From Myrica gale (taxonomy: Eukaryota; Streptophyta; Magnoliopsida; Fagales; Myricaceae): DNA of 64,000 bases. The DNA lies in contig OZ005610.1 of NCBI GenBank assembly GCA_963930655.1, positions 22,885,001-22,949,000 on the forward strand, read 5' to 3'. Below the pieces are notes generated by a model, which saw only the letters and a list, made by a program, of their open reading frames with translations, did not search any database and was not told where the DNA came from. The position numbers and the translations under genes are program-made. Positions 34,245-47,080 of this stretch are shown one piece after another. Position 1 is the stretch's first letter, and each line of letters opens with the position of its first letter.

Positions 34245-37200
34245 ATGGCGATGAGGAACCGGACTCTGATTTTCAGAAGGTACAGGGATGCGGTGAAAAG
34301 CGTCAGGGTTCCGGCGAGCTCTCCGTCGCCTTCGACAAGCTCTGGCGGCGGTCCGGTGATCGAGTTGGTCAACACCTCGCTTCTCAATCCCAATCGGTCC
34401 TATACTCCACTCAGCACCGAGGATCCGGGTAATTCAAGGTCTCTCTTCATCTCTCTCTCCATTTGAACGCTGAGAAAATATTGGCGAAGTAAAGAAATCA
34501 AAGTACTCAAATCTTTTTCTCTCCCATTTTCTAGACAATGAGAAAACGAAGATCTTATTCATGGGAGATCAATATAATATCTAGCCAGAGTAATGGAGCT
34601 GAGTGTCACGTAAATTAAAAAGCGGGATATATAGAATTTGAAAGAAGTAAATTATTTTACTTTTTTTCGTTAATATAGTTGCCCAAGTTATCTGAGGGAA
34701 TTTGATCTATGTTTGATATAAATAGTCGAAAAATTATATGAATATATACAACTAGAATTGCAATCATAGAGTATCATTTCAGATATTTTGGGGATATAAG
34801 GCTTGTTAGGAGTCTATTATTTGGGATTGCTGTAGTTGCTGCGATGCTATATATAACTTCATATATCTCTGTATACAAATTTGGTATGTGGCAGTTGGGA
34901 CAAAAATAATGACAAGGAAAAGAAAGGATGATTGCTAGCCTTGATGCCAGCAACATTAGGCTGTCTTCAGGAGCGGCTCAATACAATCTGAGGCCTAAGG
35001 CAAAGTTTAGAATGTGGCTTTTTATTCAAATTAAGTAGAATAAAGGTCAAATATTTAAGGATTTCTTATAAATCATTTTTGTTACTTTCTAAATTCTAAA
35101 ATGACCTATTAAAATATTTGTTTGGAACTTTTTAGAAGTTCAAATGTTATTTGTTTAGACCGAGGCCTTCTTTTGTTTTAGTTTACGCAAGTGATTTACA
35201 TTATTTCCTTTGTCATATAACTCTTTTTACTTTAGGACTGCAACATATTCTGCAAAAAATCCGTCATGCAATTATTTGAATTGGTGGCATTTTGAATCTT
35301 TCTACCAATCTTTTGTTTTTTCAAAAAAAAATTTAATCTTTTTTTTTAAGTGTGCAATGGTAAAATTTCTTGTGGGTCCTCATTGGCTCCCAGCCCTTAG
35401 GCAGCAGCCTAAGCCATCCCTGGCTGAGTTTAGACAAAGATGAGTGACGAGTGGGTGAGAACCTGTTTTCTTTGGGGACAACTGTAACTATCGAGAGTTT
35501 CAACAGCACATTGTATTGAAACAATTTTAGAAAGGCCTGGATTTTGCTGGGAAAGTTGCAAGTTTCGAGGTCCATGATGATTATTGTCATGGGGTAGAAT
35601 GGTTGGAGTTTTTCCACATAATTGGTTTCAGTCCAATAAACTATGTGATGAGACCTTGTTTGTTGGGGTTATAAAAGATTTTGGTGGATTCTGTAGGAGA
35701 TGCAAGTGCATTAAGCTCATCTTTAAATTTTTTGGCAGAAAAGATAGACTCGATTCATCAACTGTAACTATCGAGAGTTTCAACAACTTGTTGTACTGAA
35801 ACAATTTTAGAAAGGCCTAGATTTTGCTGGGAAAGTTGCAAGTTTCGAGGTCCATGAAGATTATTGTCATGGGGAAGAATGGTTTGGAGTTTTTCCACAT
35901 TGGTTTCAGTCCAATATACTATGTGATGAGACCTTGTTTGTTGTGGTTATAAAAGATTTTTGGTGGATTCTGTAGGAGATGCAAGTGCATTAAGCTCGTC
36001 TCTAAATTTTTTGGCAGAAGAGATAGACCTGATTCATCAAGTATTGGATCATGGATACTTGAAATGAAAGACCAAGGGGATTTTGTTGAAGAATCTAAAG
36101 GCTTTATAATGTAGTATGAATAGTTAACAAGACTGCAGCCATAGGTTCCTGTTTCTCTTTTCTTCTTATTATGGCCTTTTCTTTCTCTCAAAGCTTTTAG
36201 TACTTCACATTTTCCCCTTTTTGGCGTGCAAAGGTGCATTGCACTTCACTAGAAAGCGTATGTATACATAAAAATCTCTTTGGGTGCAGCAAGGGTGCAT
36301 CTAGTATGGGTCTACCTCCAGCTTGGGTGGATGTTTCTGAAGAAATAGCGGCACATGTCCAGCGTGCACGAACTAAAATGGCTGAGTTAGCCAAGGCTCA
36401 TGCAAAGGCTTTAATGCCTTCATTTGGAGATGGTAAAGAAGATCAACATTTGATTGAGTCTCTTACGCAAGAGATAACTGGTCTGATAAAGAGATCAGAG
36501 AGGAAACTACAAATACTTTCAGCAGCTGGGCCTTCTGAGGATTCAAATGTTAGAAAGAATGTGCAGGTATGACCTGCAGAGTAGTGTTTTACTTATGATT
36601 GCTTGCATATCAAAGCAATAATCCATGGGTTTCAGTTTCAAATTAGATTGCCTGTGAACGCAAAGATTCGGGAATCATTGATAAATTCTCTGTCACATCT
36701 GTCTCTCTCTCATGTCCTCCATGTGTTTCAAGATCAGTTTATCTCAAGGCTGCATATTCCTGACAATTTTCAACTCTTTGGTTTCTTTTAATCTTGAGGG
36801 TCTTTAGTATCTTAGATTCTTCAAAGTCTCTTGTTAATGTTGCAACCTTGAATGGTTAAGGCAAACATGCATTAGATTCCGATCATTCACTGCAGGGTTA
36901 TGGGCATCTGTTCTTTCTTTCCCTGCTTCCCTGATCACGGTGGGAAAATAGCTAGAGTGCCATCTTTTAAACTCTTTCTGAAATCCAGCCATGCAGAGGC
37001 AGACAGAAGAGAGGAAGCGGGGGGAGGGTGGGGGGGGGGGGTCTGACAGAGATTCGCACACACACGCACACGTATAGGCATGCATGCATGTGTATCAGCA
37101 TATATAGTCTCAAATTTGGTTATTCTGGTGAACTATGCTGATTTTCGTGGTTTTCTTGGCAGCGCTCTCTTGCCACTGACCTTCAGAAACTTTCAATGGA

Positions 37201-38368
37201 GCTTCGCAAGAAACAGTCAACCTATTTGAATCGCCTCAGGCAGCAAAAAGAGGTTCAGAGCAAATTGTCCATTTCTACTATTCCATTGGCACAGATTTTA
37301 ACTTTTAACAGTATAGCCAATTGGCAATTTAAAAGTGGTGCAACTGATGGCCTCATTTATTTGAACTTGGAAGTGTGCTGCCTCATGCATTCTATGTACT
37401 GAGTTGAACTGCATGATTTGATGCTGCTACTTTCTTTTGATAATATCTGGAACCAATCTCTTTTCTTTTTCATCATTGCAAGCATACTGAATATCCTCTA
37501 GAGCATGTCTTTTAAATTTTTCTCTCCTATTAATGTTTTATGTAGGGGCAAGATGGGGTTGATTTAGAGATGAATCTGAATGGAAGTAGATCTAAAATGG
37601 AAGACGATGGTTTGGACGACATGGTATGGGTTCCCATATGATATGCATACTTACCTATTTTATGTTTTGAAAAAACACCTTTTGTCAGTAGTCAGTTGAG
37701 GTTGTTACGAATTCTTGCTTCAGATGAATACTGATGGAGCATTTGTTTGGTAGGTTTTTAGTGAGCATCAGATGGCCAAGCTCAGAAAAAGTGAGGCATT
37801 TACAGCAGAAAGGGAAAGAGAGATCCAACAGGCAAGTGAAAGCTCTTTGTGCACTGCCACCAAACCAACTTCACACTGACCTGACGGAAATTCCTATTCA
37901 AATATAACTTTTTCCTCATTTTTTTGTATATTTTGTGCAGGTTGTAGAATCCGTAAATGATCTTGCTCAGATTATGAAGGATTTGTCAGTTCTTGTGATT
38001 GACCAGGTTGAGAGATGTCTTTCTCTATAGTGGTCTACAACCCTCCCTCAGATTGATTCTCATTATTTTAGCTTCTCTGTTCAAACAGGGAACCATTATT
38101 GACAGAATAGACTACAACATTCAGAATGTGGCAACCACTGTGGAGGAGGGGCTAAAGCAGCTGCATAAGGTCCTCTCTTCCTTTCTCATTTTTCACTTCA
38201 ATCCCTATCTCTCTCTAGTTTTGTGTTGCAATTCAATGTTAGGTACATTGGGCTTTGCAGGCAGAGAGAACACAGAAGCAAGGGGGAATGGTGAGGTGTG
38301 CTACCGTGCTCATCATCATGTGCTTTATCATGTTGGTTCTACTAATCCTAAAGGACATATTCTTGTAA
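34245..38368 (+). CDS. SYP43: SYP4/TLG2-type syntaxin (323 aa)
   Basis: Qa-SNARE of the trans-Golgi network, acting in vesicle fusion and vacuolar/secretory sorting. Eight exons: 34245-34438, 36290-36566, 37163-37252, 37546-37623, 37754-37831, 37941-38006, 38089-38169 and 38261-38368, together 972 nt, all joins in frame. N-terminus MAMRNRTLIFRRYRDAV and the block TSLLNPNRSY are typical of plant SYP41/42/43. The Habc region (LPPAWVDVSEEIAAHVQRAR ... QRSLATDLQKLSMELRKKQ) spans about residues 70-190. The SNARE motif runs about 220-285 (EIQQVVESVNDLAQIMKDL ... VIDQGTIIDRIDYN) with the expected central Gln. The C-terminal membrane anchor (MVRCATVLIIMCFIMLVLLI) spans about 296-320. The intron after 37831 uses a GC donor (CAG|GCAAGT). 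The first intron is 1.85 kb and holds repeats. Which of SYP41/42/43 it is remains open. Confidence 0.95.
34970..35420. mobile_element. Possible hAT-like MITE in syntaxin intron 1
   Basis: CAGGAGCGGCTCAATAC with TGAGGCCTAAGGCAAAG on the left, and CTTAGGCAGCAGCCTAAGCC with ATCCCTGGCTGAG on the right, recall the ends of the hAT-like MITE at 25094-25733. Termini are degenerate and no target duplication is clear. Confidence 0.4.
35481..36042. repeat. 280-bp tandem duplication in syntaxin intron 1
   Basis: The block starting ACTGTAACTATCGAGAGTTT at 35481 recurs at 35761 with only scattered differences over its full length. It ends at GATTCATCA in both copies. It is non-coding in the syntaxin frame. 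Confidence 0.9.
37018..37090. repeat. G-run and CA-type simple repeats in syntaxin intron 2
   Basis: A short stretch with an 11-G run (within GGGGGGAGGGTGGGG-type sequence) followed by CACACACACGCACACG and GCATGCATGCATG. Intronic simple sequence of no clear function. Confidence 0.6.
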
Positions 38369-39770
38369 TCTTTGGGCACTGTTACCTTTGGATTGTGCTT
38401 ACATTCACATTCTGACCCTCCCCTGAGATTTCTAACACGCTCAGACATGATGATATGCCGTGCCTAGCAGAAGATCATGTGAGTTTTGAACTGCCCCAGC
38501 ATAGACTACTTTTTTTTCTTTAATGTTTTATTATCATTTACCCAGGTTCTTGGAGTGCAGAAAAGTAGAGTTGTTTTGTTTATCATTTGGGGTGGGTTTG
38601 GAATGTATAGACCTTGCTGGAAAATTGTCCAATAGGTAGGATGTTTCGATTGTCCACCTCCTTGATCACTTTGATTAGTCGGGGAGGGGTGGATCTTTTC
38701 CTCGGGGTGGTTCTCTTTACAGGGAGATGAGGATGTTCTTATTTGTTTGTATTCATTTTGTCTCATTTAATAAAGTAGAATATATCCCCTTTAATACATC
38801 AACTTTTGGTGCAAAATGATACTTTTTGGAGCCGCTTTGTATTAAAATTCCGAAGATTTGCTTCCTTCCACAATCAAATTTTCAATTCGAAGTTCAGCAA
38901 CAAGAAAATAAATAAAATTGAAGTTCACAAATTCGAAGAAGAATTTGTGAGAGCATGTATCAATCTCAGGTCCGTTACCTGATCTATCTGTTTGTAACTT
39001 TGCAGGCAAAAGGGTTCGAATAAAAAGTATCTAAAAGATTAGAGATTTGTATCAGGAAGTGGTTGTTTACGGGGTGTGCGCTCAAGCAATTCATGTAGCC
39101 TGTGATGGCTGGAATTGATGCTGAATCACCTTAAGAAATCGCATATTTGAAAGCAAAAAATCACAAGAATAGAATGTTGAATTGGAAGAACCTTTATGTC
39201 AATTTTATTAAAGGAAATTGGTAATTTTAGTGAACAGACAGTGCATTGGATCAATTTGAAAAGTAAGGTCGTTCATAGAAATAAGAATGAATAGGCCATT
39301 CTCTAATTAGAGAAAGAAAAATAAGAAAAAATCACTTTTCACTACCAATCTTGAGTTAATGCCAATTTGGAATTTCGAACTTCCAAGTTCGTCACATTGA
39401 ACCTTTGAACTATCAAATTCATCAATATGTGCCCTCAAATAAAATCTTACCACCAAAATCATGTAAATGGCTCATCTGGCATAATTTTGATGGTCGGATC
39501 TTATTTGAAAGCATATATTGAAAAATTTTGGTTATTCGAAGGCTGATGAATGAAGTTTTCTCAAGATACTTACCAAAAAAAATGTTTCCCCGAGAAAAAT
39601 GCTTTGGAAATTCTACGATTGTGAAGGTACTTGTTATGGCGACTTTCCTATTACGTCGCAAATGTAAATACGATTCATCGTCGTACTCGTCCATTTTCAG
39701 TTTTCCTATGAGAACTTAAAATATATATATATATATATTTAAAATAAAATTGAGAAGACAATACAGAAGT
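38369..39770. other. Syntaxin 3' UTR and gene-free DNA
   Basis: The first roughly 400 bp are probably the syntaxin 3' UTR (T-rich; an AATAAAG motif near 38770). The rest has no supported gene. An (AT)n run lies at about 39721-39740. Confidence 0.4.
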
Positions 39771-39844
39771 GCTTTCGTAGCTCAGTTGGTTAGAGCACCC
39801 GTTTAGTAAGCGGGAGGTCTTGAGTTCGACTCTCAACGAAAGCA
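39771..39844 (+). tRNA. trnT-AGU: tRNA-Thr (anticodon AGU)
   Basis: A 74-nt cloverleaf. Acceptor stem GCTTTCG pairs with CGAAAGC, with discriminator A. The D-arm box A reads TAGCTCAGTTGG. The anticodon stem CCCGT/GCGGG closes a loop with AGT as anticodon, and the T-arm box B is GAGTTCGACTC. No intron and no encoded CCA, as in nuclear tRNA genes. A CACTTTTGG run a few bases downstream can serve as RNA polymerase III terminator. Isolated copy. Confidence 0.95.
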
Positions 39845-40593
39845 TAATTTCACTTTTGGTACGTACCCTGCTGCCGCATGTCAACATACAACATCTACAA
39901 ATACTAATCCTGTAAGCCCGCAGTTAAGAGGTTTCCCCTTCCACGGTGAAAGCCTCTGAGGTTTTTTTTTTTTTTTTTTGAGAAAGCCTCTAAGGTTTAT
40001 CATCACAGAACAGGCCACCACGGTTCCAAGAACCTAAGCGGGAACTTCTAACTGCCGAGTTACTTGGAACATAATTCATGCCATTTGTTGTAATGACTAC
40101 AACATTATTTTGCTAAACTCTTTAAGTAATCATGTCTGTCACTTTCCCCTCCAAAACTCGAGCTGCAACTTTTTTAGGCATTCGTCCGTCTAGTTCTTGA
40201 TGTTATGTTTTGTTAGTTGAATGGTATCATTTGCTTAGGAACAAAAACTGCAGAATCCAGTAGAGGAAAAAATAAATGGCTATTACAAGTTTGAACCCCC
40301 AAACTACACTTCTTAACCAAAATGAGTATGTGAGACTGACTGAATGAGTAATGACGGATCTTATTGAGATCAATTGAGTTTAAATTAAAACATATGATGG
40401 TGTCTTTCTTCAAATGACAGATCTTATAGCTTGCATACCACCACCCCAGGGGTGTCGCCAACAGAGTCACCATGCCAATGAATTTCAAAACTCCTGCACT
40501 GGTAATCTCTTCCACGCATACCCCATAATGTCGGACCAATCCGTTATCGGTTGCAGTAAATAGTTAGTACAAAAGCACGAGCATGGCTGGAAA
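39845..40593. other. Gene-free DNA between tRNA and exonuclease gene
   Basis: No gene is seen. The part next to 40593 is likely the 3' UTR of the minus-strand exonuclease gene. A long poly-T run lies at about 39963-39980. Confidence 0.4.
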
Positions 40594-43500
40594 CTAACTT
40601 GAATTCTTCTTCTCGGGTTTTGTCATGTTCAAGGCACTAAAAGATCTTTCAACGAGACCAGAGATTGGCAGTTTTAGATCAACAGTCAACCTCTGAAGAA
40701 TCACAGACAAAGTCTGCACGTCTGACATGGCTCTATGAGCGGAACCGACCAATGGAATGTTATAGTGCTCACGAAGGGCTTGCAATGAAACTCCTGAAGA
40801 AACTTTTGAACCTGTATATAAAATGAATAATCAAGTTTTTAATACTTCCTCAGTGGCATCTGAGGGGACAGAGAACGCAGACACGATGTGTCCAGATAGA
40901 TAAAACAGAAGAGAGACTGACCATTGGACTTCATCACCTCGCGTGCCAAAGGAAGTGTATCCACAAACAGCCAATTCGGAGGAATCTCTGCGCCACAACG
41001 TGTAAATTCTCTGAGCAAAAAGGGTACATCAAAACATCGAGCATTGTGAGCTGCCCACAATACGTATCCCCCAGGTTTCTGACGGCTTTCGACATACTGC
41101 AATAAAATTGGGATCAGGTCCTCCATCCTACATAAGATTCACAACAGCACATTAACCTACTTTACCGGTATGAACTTTACTAAGGCTATGTTTGTTAAGC
41201 AAAATTTTACACAATAAAAAATTAAAATATAATCTCTCTCCCCCATCACATCATTACTTTTCACTATAATAAATATTAAAAATCATCTATCTCTTCACTT
41301 TTTCACCAAATCCAATACCCTAAAATTTTAACACTCAAACACAACCTAACTACCATTAAGTAAAGTACAGCCACAAGTTTGATGATGCTCAATCAGCTTG
41401 TTCAAATAAACGAACAGTTCTCCAATCCAGTTGAAATAATTAGATGCCATTAAAGAACTATGCAAGTCCTTTAGTGACAGAAGATGCCATCTAGCCCACG
41501 CGGTTAACCCGCATTGGCGAAAAACCAGAATCCTGAGTTCAGAGCCCATCCTCAAGATAACTCACTAACATCCAAGCTCAATAGCTTACAAATAAATTAG
41601 GAACACTGAGATCGAGTGGAGAACTTATGGATGTGAAACTGAAAAGGGAAAAAAACTCAATCAAACATCCGTAGTCGATTGACTATTTAAAACTATAACG
41701 AGCATCTTTTCCTAAGATGAGGGAGGGCGAGAACTAGAGACATTTGAGTAGAACCATAGAACTGGTAGGTAATTGACAGACTAGGATTGTGTAATCTGTT
41801 CTTACTCCTCTGAGTAATCATCACAGCATTGAAGAACTCACTTTTCCCTTGTATATTCCAACCTAATAAATTGCCCAACTAGTAGTCCCATCAAACACAT
41901 GACAAATCAAATTAACGAACAATATCCAAATAAGTTGGACAGCTGCAGATCAACTTTTTACGTTTTTGGTGTAGTTGCACATCCAGCCAATGAGTCTTGA
42001 ACCTGCATCTTCACCCTCCAACACTTCTTATATGGGAAGAAAGAGCCAATTGAGTTAGAGTTCATGTAGCTGAACAATTGCATACTTCTCAATATACGAC
42101 TGCCTTTTCCTTGGGCTGTTTGTTGTCAGCTGTGATCTTCTTTTCTATCAAACTATAGTACATTCACAAATTAACAAGCCGGAAACTGTTACCGACGCAA
42201 ACCAGAGAACTTAGCTGGACCACAGCTCACAGGCAATCTTCCTCATAATTAGCAAAAATTTCACAGAACTATATTATCTTATAAATAAATACCTTCGGGG
42301 AAGCTTTACCCTTATCAAGATAGACATTTTGAGTCGGGCCATATGTTTACAATCTTTTCTCACCAACTTCATGCATGGTCGTTCAACTTTCCTCATCTAT
42401 AACTACATGTTTTCAACAGTACTTCAATAGTTAGACTGCTCAATTCGGATATGAGGCATTACCATTTCCCGCCCTCTCATCTTCACATCCTTAGGGATGT
42501 GGTAGTTTGTTCTCGTTCAACCTCCAATTTGTGAAGCATCCAGTGTGATTACTGTGTCCTAAATCTCTCCTTTACAATTAATCAGAATGCTCTGGTCATA
42601 TAGACCAGAATTTATATCTGCATCCCAGCTTCACTGCTATAAAAGCACGATTACAACGGAACTCAAGAAGGATTTTTGTTTTGTTGTCAGTCCTAACCAT
42701 AGCGTCCCTCCCATTCTTGGTTCTCGTCTTTCTTTTTTCTTTTTTGTTTCCTTTTCCACACATATCTTATAGGTATGGCATAATTTCAGAGTCTCGAATT
42801 CGAAAGTATCTTCAACACTCCAACTTAGCACCTTAGGATCTGTGTATCAATGGGCCACTCCAGGCAAGCAGGTACAATTCTGGGCTCTATACCTATGCAC
42901 ATACAGACACACAAGAAGGAATGTTCTAACCAAGGTTCTCTCAAGGACATGGAAGTGTAAGTGAGCAGTCTTAAAGATATATCTTCCCATGAATTTATTT
43001 ATGTTCACTACATCCATTGAGAAAATGAAAAGAGAAGAGAAAAGAGGTATGGACTCGACAAAAGAAAATATACCAAGTTTTTAAAATTTTTGTAGAAAGC
43101 ATATAATACTACAGATTCAGGGATGATATCAAAAAATGGTCCCCAACACAGATATGTGAAGAAAGTTCTCAGACAATTTCAATAAATTATGTATCTGCAT
43201 ATCGCATCACATAGACAAAACTATTTAATTGAGGCTGCATATCAAAAGATGGAATCCTTCATTCTATGGGATGATATTTTAACTGAAAAAAACTCAAGAA
43301 GTTAAAAAGCAATTAAAAAACAGTACCTCGGGACATCAGGACTGTCGACCATGCTGTTTGTGATGCCATGAATGTGTGAATTTGGAACATTGCGTTGAGG
43401 GTTTACTAGTGTCTGGAAAGTGCTGTTTTTACCCCCCAGAAGATCTTGAAGTGCAATCTCAATGATCCGTTCACGCTCTCTGCCAAACCCAGTAGTCTCA

Positions 43501-43910
43501 ATATCAAAAACAATTACTGTCAAGAGGCTAGCCAGGTTTTTAATTTGAGCAATCTTTTGTTGACTTTCACAGTATTGAACCTTTTGGATTCGACTTGTCT
43601 CTTTTTTATTTACATTGAATGTAGCACTTTTTGGAACCTCTCCATCAAAAATTTCATGCTTGCGAATCAGCTTGCTATGCTGGGCAGTTTTGTTTCTTCC
43701 CTCTGCGGTTGTAGATACAGGTCTTCTGGTCCATTTTTTATCGTGACCTCTCTGAAGCCCATAGATTTTGGATCCAAGCAGCTTAAAGCTACTACTGTTT
43801 CCATCTGCCCTACTCAAACTGTGGAAGCTTTCCCTCCAAAAATTAGCAAAGGTGGGAATTCTGCATCTAGGAACTTGAAAGATAGAAAAGCATGTGGAAA
43901 CTGTCTTCAT
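40594..43910 (-). CDS. DPD1: DPD1-type organelle DEDDh exonuclease (335 aa)
   Basis: Three exons on the minus strand, 43910-43327, 41127-40922 and 40811-40594, total 1008 nt and splice in frame. The N-terminal about 125 residues are basic and Ser-rich without acidic start, fitting a mitochondrial/plastid transit peptide. The DnaQ-like core shows exonuclease motif I VIVFDIETTG near residue 135, motif II AAHNARCFDVPFL, and motif III HRAMSDVQTL, giving the D-E-D-D-H active site. This matches Arabidopsis DPD1, a magnesium-dependent exonuclease that degrades organelle DNA in pollen and in leaves under phosphate shortage (family knowledge). The first intron is 2.2 kb and contains MITE-like sequence. 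Stop TAG at 40594-40596. Start is the only ATG giving the leader; it lies just after a stop in frame. Confidence 0.92.
41175..41348. repeat. MITE-like unit in exonuclease intron 1
   Basis: AT-rich block between GGCTATGTTTGTTAAGC and ACACTCAAACACAACC with AATATAATCTCTCTCCCCC and TCTTCACTTTTTCACCAAA inside. The same phrases recur near 62275-62455 and, on the other strand, 23310-23670. Ends and class uncertain. Confidence 0.5.
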
Positions 43911-45410
43911 CTGAATTAAAGAAACAACACCAAAGCAAGATTCCTATATAAGTGAAGAATTCTTCACGACACGAATAATTGGTTTTGACCTGAAGATGAG
44001 AAGAAAAAGAAACACTTAGAAGAGGGAAAATGAATACATGTATGCCAGCACACTGAACTGATCTTTATAAATACTCTACCCCAAGCACCAGGACAACACA
44101 AAATGTTACAGTTCAATCAGATCTCAGAGTACTTGATTCGCACGGTACAGTATCCTTCCTAAACCACGGAAAATTACCCAATCTCCCCCTATTCCTCAGA
44201 TACAAAAACAATCCCCAATGTCTTTCATAAAGCGGAAGAACCCAAAAATGTGAAATGCATCATCCAAAATGAAAAATCCTAATGCCTAATACATCATCCA
44301 AAATAAGAAGCCAAGCAAACTCTAAAATGCACATCATACACCTATCAAAATGCAACAGTTCCCAGAGGACACCATCACCCAGTGCACAGAAAAACGAGGA
44401 TGAAAAGCTTTTTCAATCAGACCAAGGAAATGTGCCTACAAAAACCATGGATGTGCTTCCATGATGTGGAGACTTTGACGAGTATACCATCAAAATTTCA
44501 GCAGTCATAAACATATTGACTTCCACCCTGAACAACAATCCTCCAACGCTATCTTAACAGAAGATGCCAAAAAAGTAAAAATGAACTTTATGTTAGCCTT
44601 GATGTTTGTTCTGGAGGCTAAATCTCTAAAAATTGATACTTTTGGGACCCAAAGAAAAAAATTACAGTCCAATTAACCCAATTGCACTTTTGTCAAAACA
44701 AAACAGGCATAAATCGAAGATTCTGTTTTCTCATCATTGCCAGAGTATTCATAGCAAACAAGCAAAGGGTAAAGTAATGTTCCGAATTTTAGTTTCGAAA
44801 ATAAGAGTTAAAGGAGTAGTTTGCAATTACAAAGCAGAAGAGAAATGAATGGCACTGATCAAATCTTGAAACTTTATTATGCACAAGTACATACAAAACC
44901 AATATCAGAAACGTGTTTAACCCAGTCCTCGTCACCAAATGTGACTTTGGTGCTCCAGAATACTCGAAAATCGCAAAACGCAAACCGTGTTTGGTCTTCT
45001 TGAACACCACTTTACTTAAATGAATCAAACTCATTAAGCCACTTATGCCCGGCACATAGAGTAATCAGCTTTTAACAGAACTAAAAACTAAAAGAAAAAA
45101 AATAACGGTACAATTTTTTCCATCTTTAACTCATACAATCTAACAGATGCAGATGTAGAAAACGAGAATTTCTACTAAAGCTATACTCTTCGGGTCAGAC
45201 TGGTTTGTTTTCTTTTCATTAAACAGAACCAGAACCAACCATCGACTTCCTGTTCTAATAAAACAAACAGGGAAACTACGCCAATAAAAACACGAAAAGA
45301 ATATTAAGAAGCGATAGAGAGAAAGAGAGAGCCATGCCTGGTAAGTGGTAACCGCTAAGCTTGAGATTGGAACATGGCAAAAAGCGCATTTGCGCCAGAT
45401 TCAAATGGGG
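43911..45410 (-). other. Upstream region of the exonuclease gene; possible minus-strand transcript
   Basis: No gene could be supported firmly. On the minus strand a TATAAATA box (45411-45420), an open frame 45055-44789 (88 aa, no known domain) and an AATAAAG motif near 44875 line up as a possible short transcription unit. It could instead be a long 5' UTR of the exonuclease gene. Confidence 0.3.
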
Positions 45411-45420
45411 TATTTATAGA
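45411..45420 (-). promoter_or_regulatory. Candidate TATA box
   Basis: TCTATAAATA on the minus strand within CTCTATAAATACCCC, a strong plant TATA match. It would serve a minus-strand start about 30 bp lower, near 45385. The driven gene is unclear. Confidence 0.4.
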
Positions 45421-45479
45421 GCAAGTGTGAGATAGGAGAGAATTGTTTTCCGAGGACACACAGGACCTTGGTTTCTTTA

Positions 45480-46250
45480 CACAGCGAACATTGATGTAAA
45501 TAAAATTTTGATAACGATTATATTTGTTAATTATTGTTAAGTTTTTATTTTTGAAAATTTTAATCAATTTTTTTCTATTTGTAGTTTTTTATTATTTTTT
45601 GTAAAATTTTATTTATTTTATAAATTTTTGTACGATTTTTATCTTATCTTATTAATTTTATCATATATTTTTATATTTATAAAACCGTTTTTACTTATTT
45701 TTTTGAATTATATATATATTTTATTCTTTATTTTTTATTTTTTAATATCATAATATTATTATTATTTAATTTAATAAAATATAAATCATTCATTCAAATT
45801 TCAAATCAAAATCAAAACCAAAATTCTTTTTTATTTTTTCAGCCTTTGTTTTATGTGAGAAACTGACACTCAGAAAACAAAGGCCGAAAAAATAAAAAGA
45901 ATTTGTTTTATTTTTTTTCTTTTTCTCTTTCTTTGTATTCTAACCGGAATTCTCTTTTGCCGCCTCAGCAGTCACGGGAGCTTAATGCTTATTGATCTTA
46001 AGGATTTTTTAAGTAATTCAACGGTCTTAATGTTTTACTAAAGTTTTAACAAAAACAAAAATGCAGATTTTCTGATTCCAATATATATAAAATCCATTAA
46101 CTTATTGGGTATATAAAGTTCAAAATAATTAAAAATCATATGAAATCCGTTAAAAAAAATCTTAATGAACCCCACTACAATTATTTAAGGAAAATTATAA
46201 ATACCCTTAAATCAATTCATTGCCCTTTACGGTCAAAATATAAGTTGGTG
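45480..46250. other. Very AT-rich gene-free DNA
   Basis: Long A/T runs with almost no G or C between about 45530 and 45800. Nothing else could be recognised. Confidence 0.5.
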
Positions 46251-46299
46251 TACAAATCACAAAGAAGACCATAGCACGCCCATGTCTCACGTAAAATAA

Positions 46300-47080
46300 G
46301 GATACCAATTGATGATAACAATCATGAATTATACCCGGCCTAAATCAATTTGGGCCGGCAAAAGTAATTACATCTCTTCGAAGCCCAAAGGCTATACTAA
46401 AGCCCATCAGGCATACAGGTCCAGAAACATAGACCGTCGAACATGTCTTCAACGGTTATTCAAACAACTCATTTACAACTGTCAACTCCACGATTCTTCG
46501 ATACCGAAGGTGAGAAAGAACGACCTCTACTCAGACGTGTACTAACCGTCGAACAACGCACGATCGCACGAAAGGAAAACTCCCGCCAAGAGAGAAACGA
46601 GAGAATGTGGAGAAAATGCTATAAAAATGAAGCAGAACGATAGAAGAGGTACGCATACAATAATCCCTCGAATACTGGCATAACACCTCCGCCAACAAAC
46701 GCTTACTTAGGCATCGGAGGCTAGTAACCTCGGTGTCCGAGGCTATTCTTATAATTTGTGCAGGAAAGATACGCGAAGACGAAGCACCTCTACTCCCACG
46801 TGTTGACCATAAATCAACTGGTTCATCACCAATTAACAAAGCCAATACACGGATGCATCAAAAGATCATCTGGTCCTATCTGGTTTCAAATCATTTCCCC
46901 AGGAAGCATATTCTCGGACCTCTGAAATGGAGATCACTGAGCAGATCGATTTGCAAAAGGGGAAAAGAAAATGGTCCAAATTGTGACTATTTTATTACAC
47001 TTACCCCAAACGCGGAAAAGAAAATTATTTCACTGCAGGAAATATCGTGGCCAACGTTGCTTGTTTCTCAGGTCTCATAA
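46300..47080. other. Possible LTR fragment
   Basis: A more mixed-composition block (AAGCCCATCAGG, GTGTCCGAGGCTATTC, TTGTGCAGGAAAGATACGCG, CACGTGTTGACC) has the feel of a truncated Ty3-gypsy LTR. No paired LTR, primer site or target duplication was found. Fossil at best. Confidence 0.3.

Noticed and set aside
41460-41540. Short tRNA- or SINE-like segment GCCCACGCGGTTAACCCGC in the DPD1 intron
   Set aside because: No full box A/box B pair, no cloverleaf and no A-tail or target duplication found.
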